DNA of 43,938 bases, taken from assembly GCA_017858515.1 (NCBI GenBank), contig JAFMBM010000023.1, positions 1-43,938 of the forward strand. Direction: 5' to 3'. This document shows, one piece after another, positions 16,423 to 26,919 of the stretch (the first letter of the stretch is position 1; the number at the start of each line of letters is the position of its first letter). Source of the stretch: Cryomorphaceae bacterium (lineage in GTDB: Bacteria > Bacteroidota > Bacteroidia > Flavobacteriales > Schleiferiaceae). The translations under genes and the position numbers were made by a program. Below the pieces are notes generated by a model. The model saw only the letters and a list, made by a program, of their open reading frames with translations, was not told the origin of the DNA and did not search any database.

Positions 16423-19146
16423 ATGCCAGAAAAGTCAAAATATAAAACAAAGCATAACCGGGGAATTTACTTCACCTTCTTCGGCATTGTAACCGGTCTC
16501 GTTACCTTGGTAGCGATTTCTTCCTATCTTCTATACCAGCGCGAAAAAAATCAGACCTCACAAGAGCTAAGTCTACAGGCAGAGAAAAGCTTAGACATAA
16601 TTGAACAATTTATTGGGAATGAATTCAATTTTGTAGGAAAAGATCTTGTCTACCTCACGCGAAACCCTGCCTTTACTTGGTATTTATATGAAGAGGACGA
16701 AAAGAGTCGCCAGGTTATTGAGCGTACTTTGGCTTCATTTGGGCAGATTTGAGATCACTACTATAAAATAAGGTTGCTAGATACTCTTGGAATTGAAAGG
16801 CTTAAGGTCGAATTTGTAGATGGAAAAGCCAAAATAAATTCCCAACTGCAAGACAAAAGCGAGCGCTACTACTTTCAAGAATCTAAAAATTTAACCAAAG
16901 GCGAAATCTATATTTCCGCTTTGGATTACAATAAAGAAAATGGCGAAATCAGTCTGCCATCGACACCCGTTCTGCGATTTATTAGCCCTTTCTTCTCCGC
17001 AGAAGGCAAGAAAATGGGGAGCATTGTAATAAGCTATAAAGCGAATCGAATCCTTGAAAGGATACCCATTGTAGAAAATAAATCAGCTCTTCAGTTTAAT
17101 ATCATTTCTCCAAATGGTGAGTGGATTAAAGCCCCTCCTACTGATTTCTATGGCAATTCCGAAGGATTGAATGTAGCAGAGCTTCCCTTGTACCAAAGCT
17201 TTCCGGCTGAATGGGATCAGATGAAACATGAATCGGAAGGCAAATCACTCGGGCAGCTTGGATTTACATACTTCCGAATTTTAAACTCTGAAAGTTTTTT
17301 TGATGGAATGAAGGTTATCCAATCTTCTCCTATTCGTTGGTATCTGCTATCTAGCTTTCCAAGAGGGCATCTTTCTCAATTATTGTGGGGCATTCGAAGA
17401 GACCTCATGCTTTACGGCCTCCTCATGCTTGGCCTTATCATTCCCACCATTGCTTTATTATTTCAAAATTTACTTGAGAAGAACCATAGAATCAACGGAA
17501 TCGCACTAGACTTGGAAAAAACCAATCGGAATCTTTTCCAAAACGAATTAGAGCTCCAGCACAACCTTGCTCAAATGGAAGAACTTACCCAAGAGAAGGA
17601 AGAGATAATTGAAGAATTAGAGGTTAAGGAAAAGGAGCTGATTGTTGCCAGAGATAGCGCAGAAGAGGCTACCAAGGCGAAATCAAATTTTCTGGCCACA
17701 ATGAGTCATGAAATTAGAACACCCCTAAATGCTGTTCTCGGAATGACAGACCTCCTCTCTCGTTCTTCCTTGAATAAGGATCAATTGGATCTGGTTAAAA
17801 CCATCCAAATTAGTGGAGATGCTCTGTTGACCGTGATCAACGATGTATTGGATTTTTCGCGAATTCAATCAGGAAAAATGAACATCGATTCTCATCCTTT
17901 TGAAGTTGAAAAGGCTATAAACGACACCTTTGAAATTGTTGCTAATAAGATTGGAGATAAAGATATTGAACTCATTTACGAGATTGATAAGAGCATTCAT
18001 TCCGTCGTTTTAGGAGATGAATCTAGGTTGAGGCAAGTACTTTTAAATTTGGTTGGAAATTCCGTAAAATTTACGGATTCGGGATATGTATTTGTGAGTG
18101 TAAATTCAGATCCTGCATCAGCCGGGTTACCGGGTAATATCCTTTTCAGCTTAGAAGATACGGGCATGGGAGTTCCAGAAGACAAGCAGAATTTGCTTTT
18201 CCAGCCTTTTAATCAAATCGATTCAAGCATAACGCGCAAGCACGGTGGCTCAGGTTTAGGCTTGGCCATTTCTCGTAAACTCGTAAATCACATGGGTGGT
18301 GAGTTTAAATTAATTAGCGCACCGAATAAAGGCTCTTGCTTTCAATTTAGCCTATACTTAGAGCCACAAGCATTACAGCCAGATGGGGAACGCGCTAAGC
18401 CGTTAGAAGGCAAAAAAATAGGTTTGGGAGCGATGTCCATGCTTCAAAAAAAGGTGCTTACTCAATTGCTTCAAAGAAATGGAATGGAAATTATTGATCA
18501 GCATTTGAGCAATGTAGAAATGCTACTTTGGGATTATGGAAATAAGGAGGCGATACCTCCCATTCTCATTGAGCAATTGAAAATTATATACCTAAATTGT
18601 CCGAAAGAGCTCTCTTCTAAGAGCAGCCTTAAACAACTTTATCTGCCTAAACCCCTAGACCAAAGAACCCTTTTACAGAGCATGGGGTCGTTCGAAGAAG
18701 TTATTCCTGCTAAGGCAAAAGAGCCCAGTAAATCCAATGCCGAACTCAGTAATGACAAGGTGAAGATTCTGATAGCCGAAGACAATCTCATTAACATGAA
18801 ACTCGCGGTGATGATTCTCGATAAAATGGGATTTAAACCTGTTTGTGTTGAAAATGGATTAAAAGCCATCAGTGCTTTTGAAAAAGAGCTGTTTGACATT
18901 GTTCTTATGGATATCCAAATGCCTGAAATGGATGGCATTGAGGCTAGCAAACGAATTAGAACTTGGTTCGGACAGCGGCCGGTTATTATAGCGCTAACCG
19001 CCAATGCTATGGAGGGTGACAAAGAGCTGTATTTAAAGGAAGGAATGGACGACTATATCGCCAAACCCATTCAGTTTGAATTACTTCAAAAAAAGCTAAA
19101 CTATTGGGTGAAAGAATCCAGAGTTCGAAATGGACTCTCTGAATAA
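16423..19146 (+). pseudogene. Hybrid histidine kinase interrupted by one in-frame TGA
   Basis: One continuous reading frame of 907 codons with a single TGA at 16750-16752 (codon 110). Upstream are the start, TM1 (about 20-39) and the beginning of a periplasmic sensor. Downstream, the frame goes straight on as DHYYKIRLLDTLGIERLKVEF, which is exactly the type of sequence expected to continue the sensor domain, so nothing is lost except the stop. The TGA could have come from CGA, TGG or another codon by one change. As written, the sensor half and catalytic half are separate, which would disable membrane-coupled sensing. A sequencing error or strain-specific nonsense mutation are the main explanations; there is no sign of a selenocysteine context. 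Confidence 0.75.
16774..19146 (+). CDS. Catalytic portion of the interrupted hybrid histidine kinase
   Basis: 790 residues after the TGA, starting formally at a TTG. It holds the rest of the periplasmic sensor, TM2 (LMLYGLLMLGLIIPTIALLF), a long coiled coil (NLAQMEELTQEKEEIIEELE), then the HisKA box MSHEIRTPLNAVLGM with the phospho-His (codon 429 of the full frame). The HATPase domain has N-box NLVGNSVKF, LEDTGMGVP and HGGSGLGLAIS. Next is a degenerate receiver-like stretch lacking the acidic pocket (KKIGLGAMSMLQKKVL to LYLPKPLDQRTLLQSM), and last a full receiver (KILIAEDNLINMKLA, phospho-Asp in VLMDIQMPEMDG, ALTANAMEGD). All catalytic residues remain intact, so if it is translated by re-initiation or readthrough the kinase could still be active. 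No DNA-binding output domain is present. Confidence 0.8.
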   Translation: MLDTLGIERLKVEFVDGKAKINSQLQDKSERYYFQESKNLTKGEIYISALDYNKENGEISLPSTPVLRFISPFFSAEGKKMGSIVISYKANRILERIPIVENKSALQFNIISPNGEWIKAPPTDFYGNSEGLNVAELPLYQSFPAEWDQMKHESEGKSLGQLGFTYFRILNSESFFDGMKVIQSSPIRWYLLSSFPRGHLSQLLWGIRRDLMLYGLLMLGLIIPTIALLFQNLLEKNHRINGIALDLEKTNRNLFQNELELQHNLAQMEELTQEKEEIIEELEVKEKELIVARDSAEEATKAKSNFLATMSHEIRTPLNAVLGMTDLLSRSSLNKDQLDLVKTIQISGDALLTVINDVLDFSRIQSGKMNIDSHPFEVEKAINDTFEIVANKIGDKDIELIYEIDKSIHSVVLGDESRLRQVLLNLVGNSVKFTDSGYVFVSVNSDPASAGLPGNILFSLEDTGMGVPEDKQNLLFQPFNQIDSSITRKHGGSGLGLAISRKLVNHMGGEFKLISAPNKGSCFQFSLYLEPQALQPDGERAKPLEGKKIGLGAMSMLQKKVLTQLLQRNGMEIIDQHLSNVEMLLWDYGNKEAIPPILIEQLKIIYLNCPKELSSKSSLKQLYLPKPLDQRTLLQSMGSFEEVIPAKAKEPSKSNAELSNDKVKILIAEDNLINMKLAVMILDKMGFKPVCVENGLKAISAFEKELFDIVLMDIQMPEMDGIEASKRIRTWFGQRPVIIALTANAMEGDKELYLKEGMDDYIAKPIQFELLQKKLNYWVKESRVRNGLSE

Positions 19147-19196
19147 TGCTTGGTGTATTTTGTACACTAAGTGGCTGATAATTAGAATCCTAATGA

Positions 19197-20594
<1,398 letters not shown>

Positions 20595-20611
20595 ACTGCA
20601 CTTAAATGAAT

Positions 20612-20641
20612 AAAAAGCCCCGCAGTAGCGGGGCTTTTTTT
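20612..20641. terminator. Bidirectional rho-independent terminator between gdhA and the CIA30 gene
   Basis: The stem GCCCCGC / GCGGGGC with loop AGTA is flanked by five A's on the left and seven T's on the right. It follows gdhA by 17 bases on the plus strand, and on the minus strand it follows the CIA30 gene by about 20 bases, so it can end both convergent transcripts. Confidence 0.9.
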
Positions 20642-20660
20642 GTGCCAAACAACTTATTTC

Positions 20661-21197
20661 TTATCGAACAGCAATTCGATCTACTTCAAGGCGAAAACGT
20701 TCTGTTTTCTTATTCCCAGCCAAAAAGGCCATCTCTTCTATCTGATCACCTGAGAAATTATTCCTGTTTAGCCTTTGCCCTCGGTAAGAAGGGTAAAGCG
20801 CGTCAAAAGGAATCTCAATATCCTCCCATCCACCCGTAGTTTGAAATTCTGTAATATAAGAGAATGAATCACTTGCATTTACTTTTACTCTAAATTGATA
20901 CTTCTTTCCATCTCCTTTTATACGTAAGATGAAAAAAGCATACTCTCTAAGAACTTCCGTTTGAAAAGTAGTGCGAACTGAACTAAATCCACCATTGTTC
21001 TCCGTAGAAACATTGCCTTCGAAAAGAGCAGTTGAATCTGTGCTTAAATGAAAAAGACCTCGAGAAAGTCCGCCCATTACTCTATCATCTACTACTTGCC
21101 ATTTCTCAACCTCCCCTTTTCTAGAAAATTCGATTAAAACCTTTGGTGTAGTATTCAAAAACATTTGGACAATGGATAAAAAAAGAGTCAAGGTCAT
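20661..21197 (-). CDS. CIA30 family (complex I intermediate-associated protein 30-like) protein
   Basis: 178 residues. A short hydrophobic N-terminus (LTLFLSIVQMFL) may be a weak signal or anchor. The body matches the CIA30 jelly-roll family: KWQVVDDRVMGGLSRGLFHL, FEGNVSTENNGGFSSVRT, FFILRIKGDGKKYQFRVK, DSFSYITEFQTTGGWEDIEIPF and SGDQIEEMAFLAGNKKT. The mitochondrial relative helps assemble respiratory complex I; bacterial members are thought to be carbohydrate-binding-like folds of unknown function. No nuo genes are nearby. It is alone between gdhA and a large secreted protease and is read towards the shared terminator. The family call is firm, the function is not. Confidence 0.85.
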   Translation of the reverse strand: MTLTLFLSIVQMFLNTTPKVLIEFSRKGEVEKWQVVDDRVMGGLSRGLFHLSTDSTALFEGNVSTENNGGFSSVRTTFQTEVLREYAFFILRIKGDGKKYQFRVKVNASDSFSYITEFQTTGGWEDIEIPFDALYPSYRGQRLNRNNFSGDQIEEMAFLAGNKKTERFRLEVDRIAVR

Positions 21198-21537
21198 TTA
21201 GTGTGTTTTTCTCCTATAACCTATAATGCATACTTATTGTTGGGAAGTTTGGCTAATGAATAGTTTTTCTAAGGGAAAAGGGCTGATTTCTGCTCTTATT
21301 AAAGAAAACCAGTCTCAATTGAGAGATAGACAGTCATTTCAGGCATAGTATAATCTAGGCCTAGATTAAACATATTCTATTCACGAGAATCTAAATCAAA
21401 GCCTGCTAAGAATTCTCTAAAATCTCCATTCGTGCCTAATTTAACCCATGTAAATAGAAAAAACCTGCTCGCCAAAATCCAATGAATTAAGATTATATAA
21501 TTCTATCCCGTTCTGAATATTAGCCATTCCATAAAAT
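21198..21537. other. Gene-free stretch with two perfect palindromes
   Basis: About 340 bases with no convincing gene on either strand, between the start of the CIA30 gene and the terminator of the subtilase gene. It contains a 12-bp palindrome TCTCAATTGAGA (21313-21324) and an 18-bp perfect palindrome TAATCTAGGCCTAGATTA (21351-21368). Either could be an operator or a short hairpin; no T-run follows them, so they are not classic terminators. Confidence 0.5.
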
Positions 21538-21565
21538 AAAAGCCGCCCCATTTTTGGGGCGGCTT
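21538..21565 (-). terminator. Rho-independent terminator of the subtilase gene
   Basis: The stem GCCGCCCC / GGGGCGGC closes a six-base loop. On the minus strand the hairpin is followed by TTTTATTTTAT. It begins about 29 bases after the subtilase stop. Confidence 0.9.
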
Positions 21566-21593
21566 CTACTAATTCTCATTCGAATTAAATCCT

Positions 21594-24500
21594 CTAATTC
21601 TTTACAACTCTTTCTTGGAAAATACCTTCAGAGTTGGAAATGTTCAACATATAAACACCAGAAGCAAAATCAGCTAAATCGATAATCACCTCTGCTTGTC
21701 CTTCATATTCCTGACTAAATAACAATTTGCCATTCATATCCAACAATTCAACCACACTGGCCTCATTATTCAAACCTACATTGATAGATGCGTTAGTTGG
21801 ATTTGGGTAAACTGTGATTCCATATCCATTTAAAGCGAAATCGCTCGCAGAATTATCCGTTTTCGCACACCCTCCTGATCCATTGTAGAACTTGCGCTCT
21901 CTACAAGAAACTGCAGTATTATAAACCGATCCATTGTCGTTTACACGAGCGAATACGGCGAATTCGTAATTGGCAGATGGATCACAGGTTCCAGTAAAAT
22001 TCACCGTAGCAGATGTATTGGTGCTCAAACTCGTTTGTCTCCATGCCGCACCTACTCCAGCCTGGCGATACTGCATTCTATACCCAATTAGACTTACACC
22101 TGTAATTAATGTTGGTGCTGTCCAAGAGCCTATAAAGGTTACCGCGTTTGGTTTAGCTAGGCTAAAGTTATCTGGGGTATAAGGTGAATTTAAAGTACTC
22201 ACTGTAACGCTAGCCGAATCTGAACATCCTGCCTCATCAGTTACAACCACTTGATAGGTTTGACCTTGTTGCCCATAAATAAATCGTGTTGTTTCACCCG
22301 TATTCCAAAGGAAAGTTTTGATCTTATATCCACCTGAGAAAATCCCCTTTAAGAGGGCAGAGTCTCCAGCGCAGAAGGGGGCAACTAACTCTATTGCATT
22401 CACAGTCATAGGAGCACAAGCCGCATCAAAAGGAGTAGGACAAGAATAAGTCCAAACACCAGCGCTTCTCATTCCAATTCGTACTTCGTTGGTTGTACCA
22501 AATGATTCCGCAAGGAAGTTCTGCGAAGAAATAGCAGTACTAGTCCATGTTTTAGGCGTTTTCCAAGTACTGGAGCCCACTTCCCTAACTTGAAGAGACA
22601 TTAAATCTCCTGTACCGGGCGTTGTAAACTGTACATTGTAACTACGTGGTGCGCTTAAAAAGCTAACACTTGAAATCTGAGGTAGACTTGCATCAGCACA
22701 ACGATCTTGAACAGAGAAGTTATCTACATATACATCCGGCCCATAGCCTGAGTTCATATTGAATTGGAACTCCACCGTTTTCCCAACGTAAGATGCATCT
22801 AGTGCGATCTGCTCTGCAATAAAATCGAAAGAAGTTGGAGGAGCATCATTTTGCGCATTAGGACTTGTAAAGCTTGGGCCGTATAGATGAGATAAGGTAT
22901 CCCAAACTGAAGTGCCCACTTCTCTAACCATTAATACCAATTCGTCATTTGGATAGGAGGTATGATACAAATGTGCCCAATCAAAAGAAACGTTTGCCTC
23001 TTGAGAGATCCAAATTCTTGGAGACCGAGCAATACCAGTTTGACCATTTAGCCAAGACCAGAAATCCCCTTCCATATGGCCTCCTGTAGCGGACTGAATT
23101 ACGATTTGAGTTCCTAAGTCTAAGCTCCAGCAGCTAGGAGGCCAAACATCAAAATCCTCCGTATAGGGTAAAGCATAATCATCACAAGGGGTGGTGAATG
23201 AAGTTCCTCTTGAATTCGAAAGAGTAGAGCCACATCTCTGCCTCACATAGGCATCATAGCCTGTATTCAAATTTAAGCCAGTTAATACGGTAAATGTATC
23301 CGTAGTAGTTACAATAGATCCTGTTGACTGGAAGAAGCCGGCTGTATCATATTCAAGCTCATATACTGAGCCGATTCCTGTTGAAGACCAACTCACTAGC
23401 ACTGCCGTTGAGGAAATAATTTGATTGCTAATTGAATTTGGTCGAAAACAAACTGTCAAAGCTTCCACACTAAAATTATCTACATATACATCCGGTCCAA
23501 AACCTGAATTAAAATCAAATCTAAATTCAACGGTCTTTCCAATATAACTTGAATTAAGAACAACACCCTCCGAAATAAAGTCGGCTGGATTCGCTGGAGG
23601 ACTGGCGCTTGCGGCACCAGGACTCGTAAAACTAGGTCCGTTTAAATTGACAAGGGTGTCCCAAGTAGAGGTTCCTACTTCGTGAACCAGTAATAAAAGC
23701 TGATCATTTGGATAGGTAGCACTAAATAAATGAGCCCATTCGAAATCTACAGAAGTAACACTACTTATGAGCATAGAGGGAGAGAGTGCATAGCCTGTTT
23801 GCCCAGCACTCCATGTCCAGAAATTACCTTCCATATAATTACCAGATGCATCTTGTGTTACCACTTGGGTTCCACCATTTAAATCCCAACAACTAGGAGG
23901 CCAAGTATTAAAATCTTCTAGATAAGGCAAGGCCAAGGCTGTACAAGGAGTTACAAAACTGGAAGTCTCCCAAGGGCTTACGTTGCCGAGCCCACAGCTA
24001 TCTCGTAGATAGAATATATAGGTAGTATTTGGTATCAATCCGCCTAAAGCGTATTGCACTTGGTTTAAAGAGGTAAAACCTATATCGCCTACAGTCAATG
24101 CTTGTCCTTGCGGTTTAATTGCAATATTATAGTTCAATCCGCTCCCATTTGGTGTCCAACTGAAATTTGCTTGAGCGCTTGTTTGTGAGGCGGTAACAAT
24201 AAGAGGCGCATTGCATACAACCGATGCACTTACACTGATATCATCAATAGACATATCACTGTAGAAGCTAGCACCTGCCTCACCTCTGAATCTCAATTGA
24301 ATTGGACTTGAATAGCCTGATAAAACTTGACTTGAAAACAACCATGGAGAACCTCCAGAAGTTTGTTGTTGACCTACAATGGTTACGGCATCTCTATTCC
24401 AAACTCCATTGTTGGCTATATCAACATGTAAGGTACCCATAGACGATCCATACATATGGTAGTAAAATTGAAATACAACGTTGGATAGTCCAGAAATATC

Positions 24501-26657
24501 AATAGGCGGAGATAATAAAATCGCTGAATCACCTAATGCGGAAGGAGTAGAGGTTTCCAAATACATATACTTTCCACCCGCAGTACCAAAAGAAGTATTG
24601 TCATAGAAGGGACCTGTACTTGATGAATTTTCATTAATACCTTCCGCATCTTCTACTTCCCATCTTGGATTGGTGGAAGAAGTGCTTGTAGTCCAGCATG
24701 CTCCATAATCAACAGCATATCCCAAAGTTGAAGAAGTAAAATCTTGAGTATAGGGCGCCATAATGGTTCCACAAGGCGTGGTGAAACTGGTTGTTAGTTC
24801 AGCACTGGTATCCCCAGGGGCACAGATTAAATACCAATCAACATCATAGGTGGTATTACTGGCTAAGCTACTTAAGGTTAAAATATTACTTGTAGTGGAA
24901 ACAGAGGTTCCTGCTCCTGTTGCGAAGCCTTGTACGCCGTATTCGATATAATAGTTTGGAGTTATTGTCGTAGCCGGAGTAAAAGTAACTACCGCACTAT
25001 TTGCTCCAATTTGAGTTCCAAAGCTTCCTGTAAAAGAACAACCGCCCGTTGCAGCCAAAACAGCAGCCTGCGCATTTACCCTACCATATCCTAAATCATT
25101 ACTCCATGTGCCACTTGTTTTATTGGGATTAGCCGTATAGCTGTATCCTCCAGCCTTTTCTGCCGTACTTTCAAGAATGGTTCTTGCTTGGCTTTCTGTT
25201 AATGAAAGATTGGCAGAAAGAACCAATGCCATAACGCCTGCGGCATTAGGACAAGCTGAAGAGGTTCCATTAAAGGTAGGAACATAGTCTCCTGTTGAGT
25301 ACCCTGAGGGCCCTGAGATATCTGTTGCATAAATCTTTACACCCGGCGCAGCCACGTCCGTATCTGGACCGTAGTTAGAGCCCCACCATGTTTCTCCATC
25401 GCAGGAAGTTGGACTTTTTCTTTGACCACACATGCTCATTGCAGCCACCGACATTACTTCTGGATAAGAAGATGGATAATGTGCTGTGGTAACATTACTA
25501 TTACCAGCGGCAGCCAATACAGGAGCGCCTAGGCCTCCTCTACCCAGATTTGTTGCATTTGCAAATGGAACGCTGATTAAACTGGTTGGCGAACCACCAC
25601 CCCAACTATTGCTCAATATATCTGCCCCAGCGGTCTGCCACGCCCACGTAATTGCTCCACCGATACCCGAAGAAGTGCTCACCCAATTTCCTGCCGCATT
25701 GCTATACGCAATCCGCACGGGTATGATTTTACAATTGTAGGCTACTCCAGCGGTACCTAAGTTGTTATTTCCAACACTCGCTATAATTCCTGCACAAGCA
25801 GTTCCATGTGCATCATCATTTATTGGAGCACCAGCAGTAAGTCCAAAGGCGTCATAACCGGGAAGTAAATTGGCCAAAAGATCAGGGTGAACTAAGTCTA
25901 CCCCTTCATCTAAAACTGCCACCTTAATGGAAGATGAACCCGTGGTTGTATTCCAAGCCGGAAATACATTCATATCTTCTCCAACAATTCCGTTGTATTG
26001 AAGTGAACTTCCAGTGTTGTTTAGAGACCATTGGTAGGTCATAGCAGGATCGTTTGTAGACAGCCTTTTCATAAGCCTAAGCATATCTGGCTCTACGAAT
26101 GCGATATCTTGATCAGACAACAAAAGATTGGAAATCTGACGAGGCAAATCACCGCTGTTCTTAGGTAGGTTCAACTCAAATAAACCGGGCATAAAACTCG
26201 GCTCAATTTGAGATATGCCCATTTGAAACAGCGAAGACTTTATCTTGTCTATGCTTCTATTTTCCTTCAACTGAACAAAAACAGAGTTCAAGGCAAATTC
26301 CTCCGTTCCGTCTTCGTAAATCAATCCCCTAGAAACAAATACAACCTCAGGATATTGACTTAAAACCCCAGATACCGTTTCCCAGGTAATGCTTCTATCA
26401 TACGTTAGTAAGGTGAGCTTTGGCGATGGCAAGAACGAATGCTCTTTAATAAAGCCAAGGTTTTCAACGATCTCAAGCATTCTTGCCTCACTCGTATTAG
26501 GAGTAAATTCTACAAGAGCTCGATCTTTTGAATTTACATAAGAAATGGTCTCACCATTTAATGCGTACTGGGTAATTCCTTCTTGAGCCAATAGTTTCGC
26601 CGAAGGGGCGAAGCTAAAAAGGCCAAAAAGCATTACAAGAAAATAATTTTTCTTCAT
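21594..26657 (-). CDS. Secreted modular subtilisin-like serine protease with T9SS sorting domain
   Basis: 1687 residues, S8 peptidase, cell surface or extracellular. The signal peptide ends KLLAQ; a propeptide-like region fills about 45-205. The catalytic triad is D250 (VAVLDEGVDLVHPD), H284 (DDAHGTACAG) and S466 (NGTSSACPNAAG). Then come fibronectin-III-like segments alternating with a MAM-like jelly roll (about 633-815), two closely similar binding modules (about 910-1068 and 1162-1320; both have PDVYVDNFSV), an Ig/PKD-like segment and a further Fn3. The C-terminal 75 residues (VYPNPTNASINV ... GVYMLNIS ... RVVKN) form a type A T9SS sorting domain. The array suggests protein or particle degradation at the surface (inference). 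It has its own terminator. Confidence 0.93.
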   Translation of the reverse strand: MKKNYFLVMLFGLFSFAPSAKLLAQEGITQYALNGETISYVNSKDRALVEFTPNTSEARMLEIVENLGFIKEHSFLPSPKLTLLTYDRSITWETVSGVLSQYPEVVFVSRGLIYEDGTEEFALNSVFVQLKENRSIDKIKSSLFQMGISQIEPSFMPGLFELNLPKNSGDLPRQISNLLLSDQDIAFVEPDMLRLMKRLSTNDPAMTYQWSLNNTGSSLQYNGIVGEDMNVFPAWNTTTGSSSIKVAVLDEGVDLVHPDLLANLLPGYDAFGLTAGAPINDDAHGTACAGIIASVGNNNLGTAGVAYNCKIIPVRIAYSNAAGNWVSTSSGIGGAITWAWQTAGADILSNSWGGGSPTSLISVPFANATNLGRGGLGAPVLAAAGNSNVTTAHYPSSYPEVMSVAAMSMCGQRKSPTSCDGETWWGSNYGPDTDVAAPGVKIYATDISGPSGYSTGDYVPTFNGTSSACPNAAGVMALVLSANLSLTESQARTILESTAEKAGGYSYTANPNKTSGTWSNDLGYGRVNAQAAVLAATGGCSFTGSFGTQIGANSAVVTFTPATTITPNYYIEYGVQGFATGAGTSVSTTSNILTLSSLASNTTYDVDWYLICAPGDTSAELTTSFTTPCGTIMAPYTQDFTSSTLGYAVDYGACWTTSTSSTNPRWEVEDAEGINENSSSTGPFYDNTSFGTAGGKYMYLETSTPSALGDSAILLSPPIDISGLSNVVFQFYYHMYGSSMGTLHVDIANNGVWNRDAVTIVGQQQTSGGSPWLFSSQVLSGYSSPIQLRFRGEAGASFYSDMSIDDISVSASVVCNAPLIVTASQTSAQANFSWTPNGSGLNYNIAIKPQGQALTVGDIGFTSLNQVQYALGGLIPNTTYIFYLRDSCGLGNVSPWETSSFVTPCTALALPYLEDFNTWPPSCWDLNGGTQVVTQDASGNYMEGNFWTWSAGQTGYALSPSMLISSVTSVDFEWAHLFSATYPNDQLLLLVHEVGTSTWDTLVNLNGPSFTSPGAASASPPANPADFISEGVVLNSSYIGKTVEFRFDFNSGFGPDVYVDNFSVEALTVCFRPNSISNQIISSTAVLVSWSSTGIGSVYELEYDTAGFFQSTGSIVTTTDTFTVLTGLNLNTGYDAYVRQRCGSTLSNSRGTSFTTPCDDYALPYTEDFDVWPPSCWSLDLGTQIVIQSATGGHMEGDFWSWLNGQTGIARSPRIWISQEANVSFDWAHLYHTSYPNDELVLMVREVGTSVWDTLSHLYGPSFTSPNAQNDAPPTSFDFIAEQIALDASYVGKTVEFQFNMNSGYGPDVYVDNFSVQDRCADASLPQISSVSFLSAPRSYNVQFTTPGTGDLMSLQVREVGSSTWKTPKTWTSTAISSQNFLAESFGTTNEVRIGMRSAGVWTYSCPTPFDAACAPMTVNAIELVAPFCAGDSALLKGIFSGGYKIKTFLWNTGETTRFIYGQQGQTYQVVVTDEAGCSDSASVTVSTLNSPYTPDNFSLAKPNAVTFIGSWTAPTLITGVSLIGYRMQYRQAGVGAAWRQTSLSTNTSATVNFTGTCDPSANYEFAVFARVNDNGSVYNTAVSCRERKFYNGSGGCAKTDNSASDFALNGYGITVYPNPTNASINVGLNNEASVVELLDMNGKLLFSQEYEGQAEVIIDLADFASGVYMLNISNSEGIFQERVVKN
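22700..23930 (-). repeat. Internal duplication within the subtilase: two similar module copies
   Basis: Copies lie at about 23448-23930 and 22700-23170. Shared residues include DF-x-x-WPPSCW, the EG-x-FW-x-W-x-x-GQTG run, WAHL, YPNDxL, REVGTS/HEVGTS-x-WDTL, GPSFTSP, GKTVEF and PDVYVDNFSV. An Fn3-like spacer separates them. The protein copies are clearly related but the DNA has diverged, so the duplication is not recent. Confidence 0.8.
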
Positions 26658-26787
26658 TGGGGTAAGTTTAGGTTACAGGTTTCTTCATGACTAATAGATG
26701 CCAATTCAATGTTTAAAAACATTAAAACACATCTATTTCAAGGTTCCTAAAGTACTGTTAATTTCTAAGCAAATAGAACTAAAACTA

Positions 26788-26815
26788 AAAATCCCTACTT
26801 CGCAGTAGGGATTTT
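26788..26815 (-). terminator. Rho-independent terminator of the amylase-propeller gene
   Basis: The stem AAAATCCCTACT / AGTAGGGATTTT is a perfect 12-bp match around loop TCGC. It lies about 105 bases after the stop of the GH13 gene and before the promoter region of the subtilase gene. The A/T flanks make it usable on both strands, but only a minus-strand gene ends here. Confidence 0.85.
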
Positions 26816-26919
26816 GTCTGTTTATGCTTTAATACCAAGGACTAGTATGGCAATTAGATTCACTCTATAGTTCGCATCAATACCCAACAGAGTATAGACG
26901 TAAAGAAAAACTGAGCAGT

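Noticed and set aside
16750-16752. TGA as a selenocysteine codon in the histidine kinase
   Set aside because: No SECIS-like hairpin was seen just downstream, and sensor domains of this type have no known selenocysteine.
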